Shown: one piece after another, positions 61,954 through 64,000 of the stretch | Position numbering within the stretch: the stretch's first letter is position 1 | Layout of the letters: every line of letters begins with the position of its first letter | NCBI GenBank assembly: GCA_017416145.1 | Contig: JAFQDD010000004.1 | Coordinates: forward strand, 42,429 to 106,428 | Direction of reading: 5' to 3' | Length of the DNA stretch: 64,000 nucleotides | From: Spirochaetaceae bacterium | Lineage (GTDB): Bacteria > Spirochaetota > Spirochaetia > Treponematales > Treponemataceae | Notes under the pieces: generated by a model | What the model was told of the DNA's origin: nothing | Databases searched by the model: none | The model's input: the letters and a program-made list of their open reading frames with translations, nothing else | Made by a program: the position numbers and the translations under genes

Positions 61954-62979
61954 ATGAACGCAACAACAAACAAAACAATTTATTTAGTAACAGGTGCTGC
62001 TGGATTTTTAGGTGGTACAATTTGTCGTCAATTAGTGGAAAGAGGCGAAAAAGTTCGTGCATTCGTTTTGCCTGGAGATAAGGCAATCAAATTTATTCCA
62101 TCTGAAGTTGAAATCGTTGAAGGTGATTTGTGTGATATTCACTCTTTAGAAAAACTTTTCACAGTTCCAGAAGGCTACGAAACAATCGTAATGCACATTG
62201 CAAGTATCGTAACTGTGAATCCAGACTACAATCAAAAAGTTATGGATGTAAATGTTGGGGGAACTCAAAATATCATTGATTTATGTTTACTTCACAAAGA
62301 ATGTAAAAAATTGGTTTACTGTTCAAGTACTGGTGCAATTCCAGAATTACCAAAGGGAACAGCAATCGCTGAAACTTATGATTTTGATACAGAAAAAGTT
62401 GTAGGTTGCTACAGTCAGTCAAAAGCACTTGCAACAAAAGCAGTTTTAGACGCAGTTAAAACTCAGGGATTAAACGCTTGTGTTGTTCATCCAAGTGGAA
62501 TTTTAGGTCCAGAAGATTTTGCCATCGGTGAAACAACTGGAACTGTTATTCAAATTATCAACGGGGAAATGCCTGCTGGAATTGACGGAAGTTTTAATCT
62601 TTGTGATGTTCGGGATTTAGCAAACGGAACAATTCTTGCAGCCGAAAAAGGAAAAGCTGGAAGTTGCTACATTCTTGGAAACGAAGAAGTTAGTTTCAAA
62701 GAATTTTCAAAAATGGTTTCTAAAGAAGCTGGTTGTAAAAAAATCAAAGTGTTCCTTCCATTAAAAATGGCAAATTTCTTGGCCGGAATGTTAGAAAAAC
62801 AAGCTAAGAAAAGAGGCACAAAACCACTTATGACAACTTTTAGCGTTTACAATCTTGCCCGAAACAACTGCTTTGATTCATCAAAAGCAAAAAACGAACT
62901 TGGCTACACCACAAGAAGCTACGAAGAAACTTTGCGTGATGAAATTGCTTGGCTTAAAAAAGAAGGCAAAATCGCTTAA
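61954..62979 (+). CDS. NAD(P)-dependent epimerase/dehydratase family protein
   Basis: A 341-residue extended short-chain dehydrogenase. The nucleotide-binding motif is VTGAAGFLGGTI (residues 12-23), a VEGDLCD acidic turn follows near 55, and the catalytic Y-x3-K is GCYSQSKA near 151. It resembles nucleoside-diphosphate-sugar epimerases or dihydroflavonol-4-reductase-like enzymes; the substrate cannot be told. The ATG follows AATAGGAG. Codon use is less AT-extreme than in the defence genes, as expected of a resident gene. Confidence 0.88.
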   Translation: MNATTNKTIYLVTGAAGFLGGTICRQLVERGEKVRAFVLPGDKAIKFIPSEVEIVEGDLCDIHSLEKLFTVPEGYETIVMHIASIVTVNPDYNQKVMDVNVGGTQNIIDLCLLHKECKKLVYCSSTGAIPELPKGTAIAETYDFDTEKVVGCYSQSKALATKAVLDAVKTQGLNACVVHPSGILGPEDFAIGETTGTVIQIINGEMPAGIDGSFNLCDVRDLANGTILAAEKGKAGSCYILGNEEVSFKEFSKMVSKEAGCKKIKVFLPLKMANFLAGMLEKQAKKRGTKPLMTTFSVYNLARNNCFDSSKAKNELGYTTRSYEETLRDEIAWLKKEGKIA

Positions 62980-63016
62980 TCAACCAGTTAAAGAAAAAGT
63001 AACATTTATATAGAAG

Positions 63017-63063
63017 AAAAGAGCAACTAAGCCGATATAAAATCTGTTTAGTTGCTCTTTTTT
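63017..63063 (+). terminator. Bidirectional terminator after the epimerase
   Basis: AAAAGAGCAACTAA and TTTAGTTGCTCTTTT form a stem with A and T runs on both sides, so it can act in both directions. Confidence 0.9.
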
Positions 63064-63235
63064 GTTTGTTTAAAATATAATAAAGTCCCCCCTCAGACAA
63101 ATAAAACCAAAAAATGACAAGAAATAATCTTTCCTGTATTATAAAGTAAAACCAGATTTGAAGCAAAAAAATACGGAATTATCCCCTCTCACGCAATAAA
63201 TAATATCATATTTTGAAATTTTTGTACATTTTCTC

Positions 63236-63264
63236 TTGACTAATAATGTATAACGTTATATATT
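63236..63264 (+). promoter_or_regulatory. Promoter with internal palindrome, transposase gene
   Basis: TTGACT (63236-63241), 17-bp spacer, TATATT (63259-63264). The perfect palindrome TATAACGTTATA (63249-63260) covers the spacer, a position suited to a repressor. Confidence 0.75.
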
Positions 63265-63285
63265 ATAGATAACAGGAGGCAAAAA

Positions 63286-64000
63286 ATGACATTCTTTCAG
63301 TTTATGAAAAAGTTTCCAACAGAGGAAGCCGTTATAGATTACTTTATAAACATTAGATATGGAGAAACAGTTGTTTGCCCTCACTGTGGAAAAATTACGA
63401 AAGTTTACCACCGAAAAGATGCTCCTAAACTTTTTATCTGTGCAAACTGTGATAATCATTTTTCAATTTTCAAAAACACAATCTTTGAAAAATCATCAAC
63501 AGATTTGAGAAAATGGTTCTATGCTATTCACTTGTTCTTAAATTCAAAAAAAGGGATTTCTGGATTACAACTTCAAAGAGAAATCGGAGTAACATATAAA
63601 ACAGCGTGGCGAATGCTTAAACAGATACGTTCTGCAATGGGAAACACAGATATGACAAAAGCATTTGAAGCAATGGTAGAAATTGACGAAGCATACATAG
63701 GTGGGAAACCTCGAAAAGAAAACAATCAGATTCACGGTACAGCAAAGCGTGGAAAAGGCACAAAGAAAACTCCAGTTATTGGTGTAAAAGAACGCTCCAC
63801 AAATCGTGTATATGCAAGAGTTGCATTTCCAGATAAAAACGGAAAAAAACTAACAGGCAAGCAACTTTTTAATGTTCTTGATACTGTATGCAAAGATAAG
63901 ACTACTGTATTTACAGACGATTATTGTGGATATGGTTTTCTTGATGATAAAACACGCAATCCTAGAAAATATGTTCATATTGTTGTAAATCATTCAGTAG
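63286..64000 (+). mobile_element. IS1595-family (ISXO2-like) transposase gene, 3' end outside window
   Basis: From the ATG at 63286, after AACAGGAGGC, 238 residues are visible and the frame is open to the window edge. An N-terminal zinc ribbon (CPHC near residue 32, CANC near 52) is followed by a helix-turn-helix (GISGLQLQREIGVTYKTAWRML). The DDE core shows MVEIDEAYIGGK near 125 and VFTDDYCGYG near 208, typical of ISXO2/IS1595. The left inverted repeat is not clear; the run of C near 63089 is a possible boundary. Confidence 0.9.

Overview
The window is AT-rich and looks like an accessory (defence-rich) stretch of a spirochaete chromosome, most likely a Treponema. This is an inference from gene content: a free-standing rpsU, Rpn-type PD-(D/E)XK 'transposase' genes, BspA-like leucine-rich lipoproteins, many DUF4143 ATPases, an adenylate cyclase with HAMP, and an attC-like cassette array of the sort described in Treponema denticola. 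No rRNA or tRNA gene and no CRISPR array was seen.

Left edge (1-7.1 kb): a partial unknown gene, a small zinc-ribbon gene with a structured leader, an Rpn nuclease gene whose 3' module is tandemly duplicated with a 223-bp period, an ArsC/Spx-like gene, rpsU, a DUF4143 ATPase, an RNA ligase and a DUF6933/pRiA4b-ORF3 protein.

Defence island 1 (7.2-25.5 kb): a type I restriction-modification locus (hsdM, hsdS, hsdR on the minus strand) acts as a shell for other systems. Between its genes lie a membrane KAP-like NTPase bracketed by a 17-bp inverted repeat, a PD-(D/E)XK-like protein, an unknown protein, a decayed DUF3791 gene, a RloA/RloB pair, and, inserted antiparallel, a CBASS operon (patatin effector, CD-NTase, E2-like protein, unknown fourth gene). 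A 22-bp-period repeat array and an XRE/ImmA pair lie upstream.

Middle (25.6-39.5 kb): a DUF4469 protein behind a structured intergenic region, a Fic enzyme coupled to a Ser/Thr kinase, remnants of a TIR-like and a GmrSD-type gene, a 2'-5' RNA ligase-like protein, two more DUF4143 ATPases, an adenylate cyclase, an XRE-controlled small operon ending in a SHOCT protein and a YbjN-like protein, and an sdpR/sdpI-type pair.

Cassette array (39.5-47.5 kb): about eight genes or modules, all on the minus strand, separated by related attC-like sites and without an integrase in view. Cargo includes a complete EcoRII/Dcm-type restriction-modification system, several secreted proteins, a zinc-ribbon protein and an LRR lipoprotein.

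Defence island 2 (47.6-61.7 kb): a second type I system (hsdR, hsdM, hsdS) continues without a break into four consecutive, different TIR-domain genes, a stand-alone SLOG-like gene and a full-length DUF262/GmrSD-like nuclease. This ten-gene arrangement is the best candidate for an undescribed, Thoeris-like system. A D12-class adenine methylase lies downstream. The window ends with an NAD-dependent epimerase and the 5' part of an IS1595-type transposase gene.
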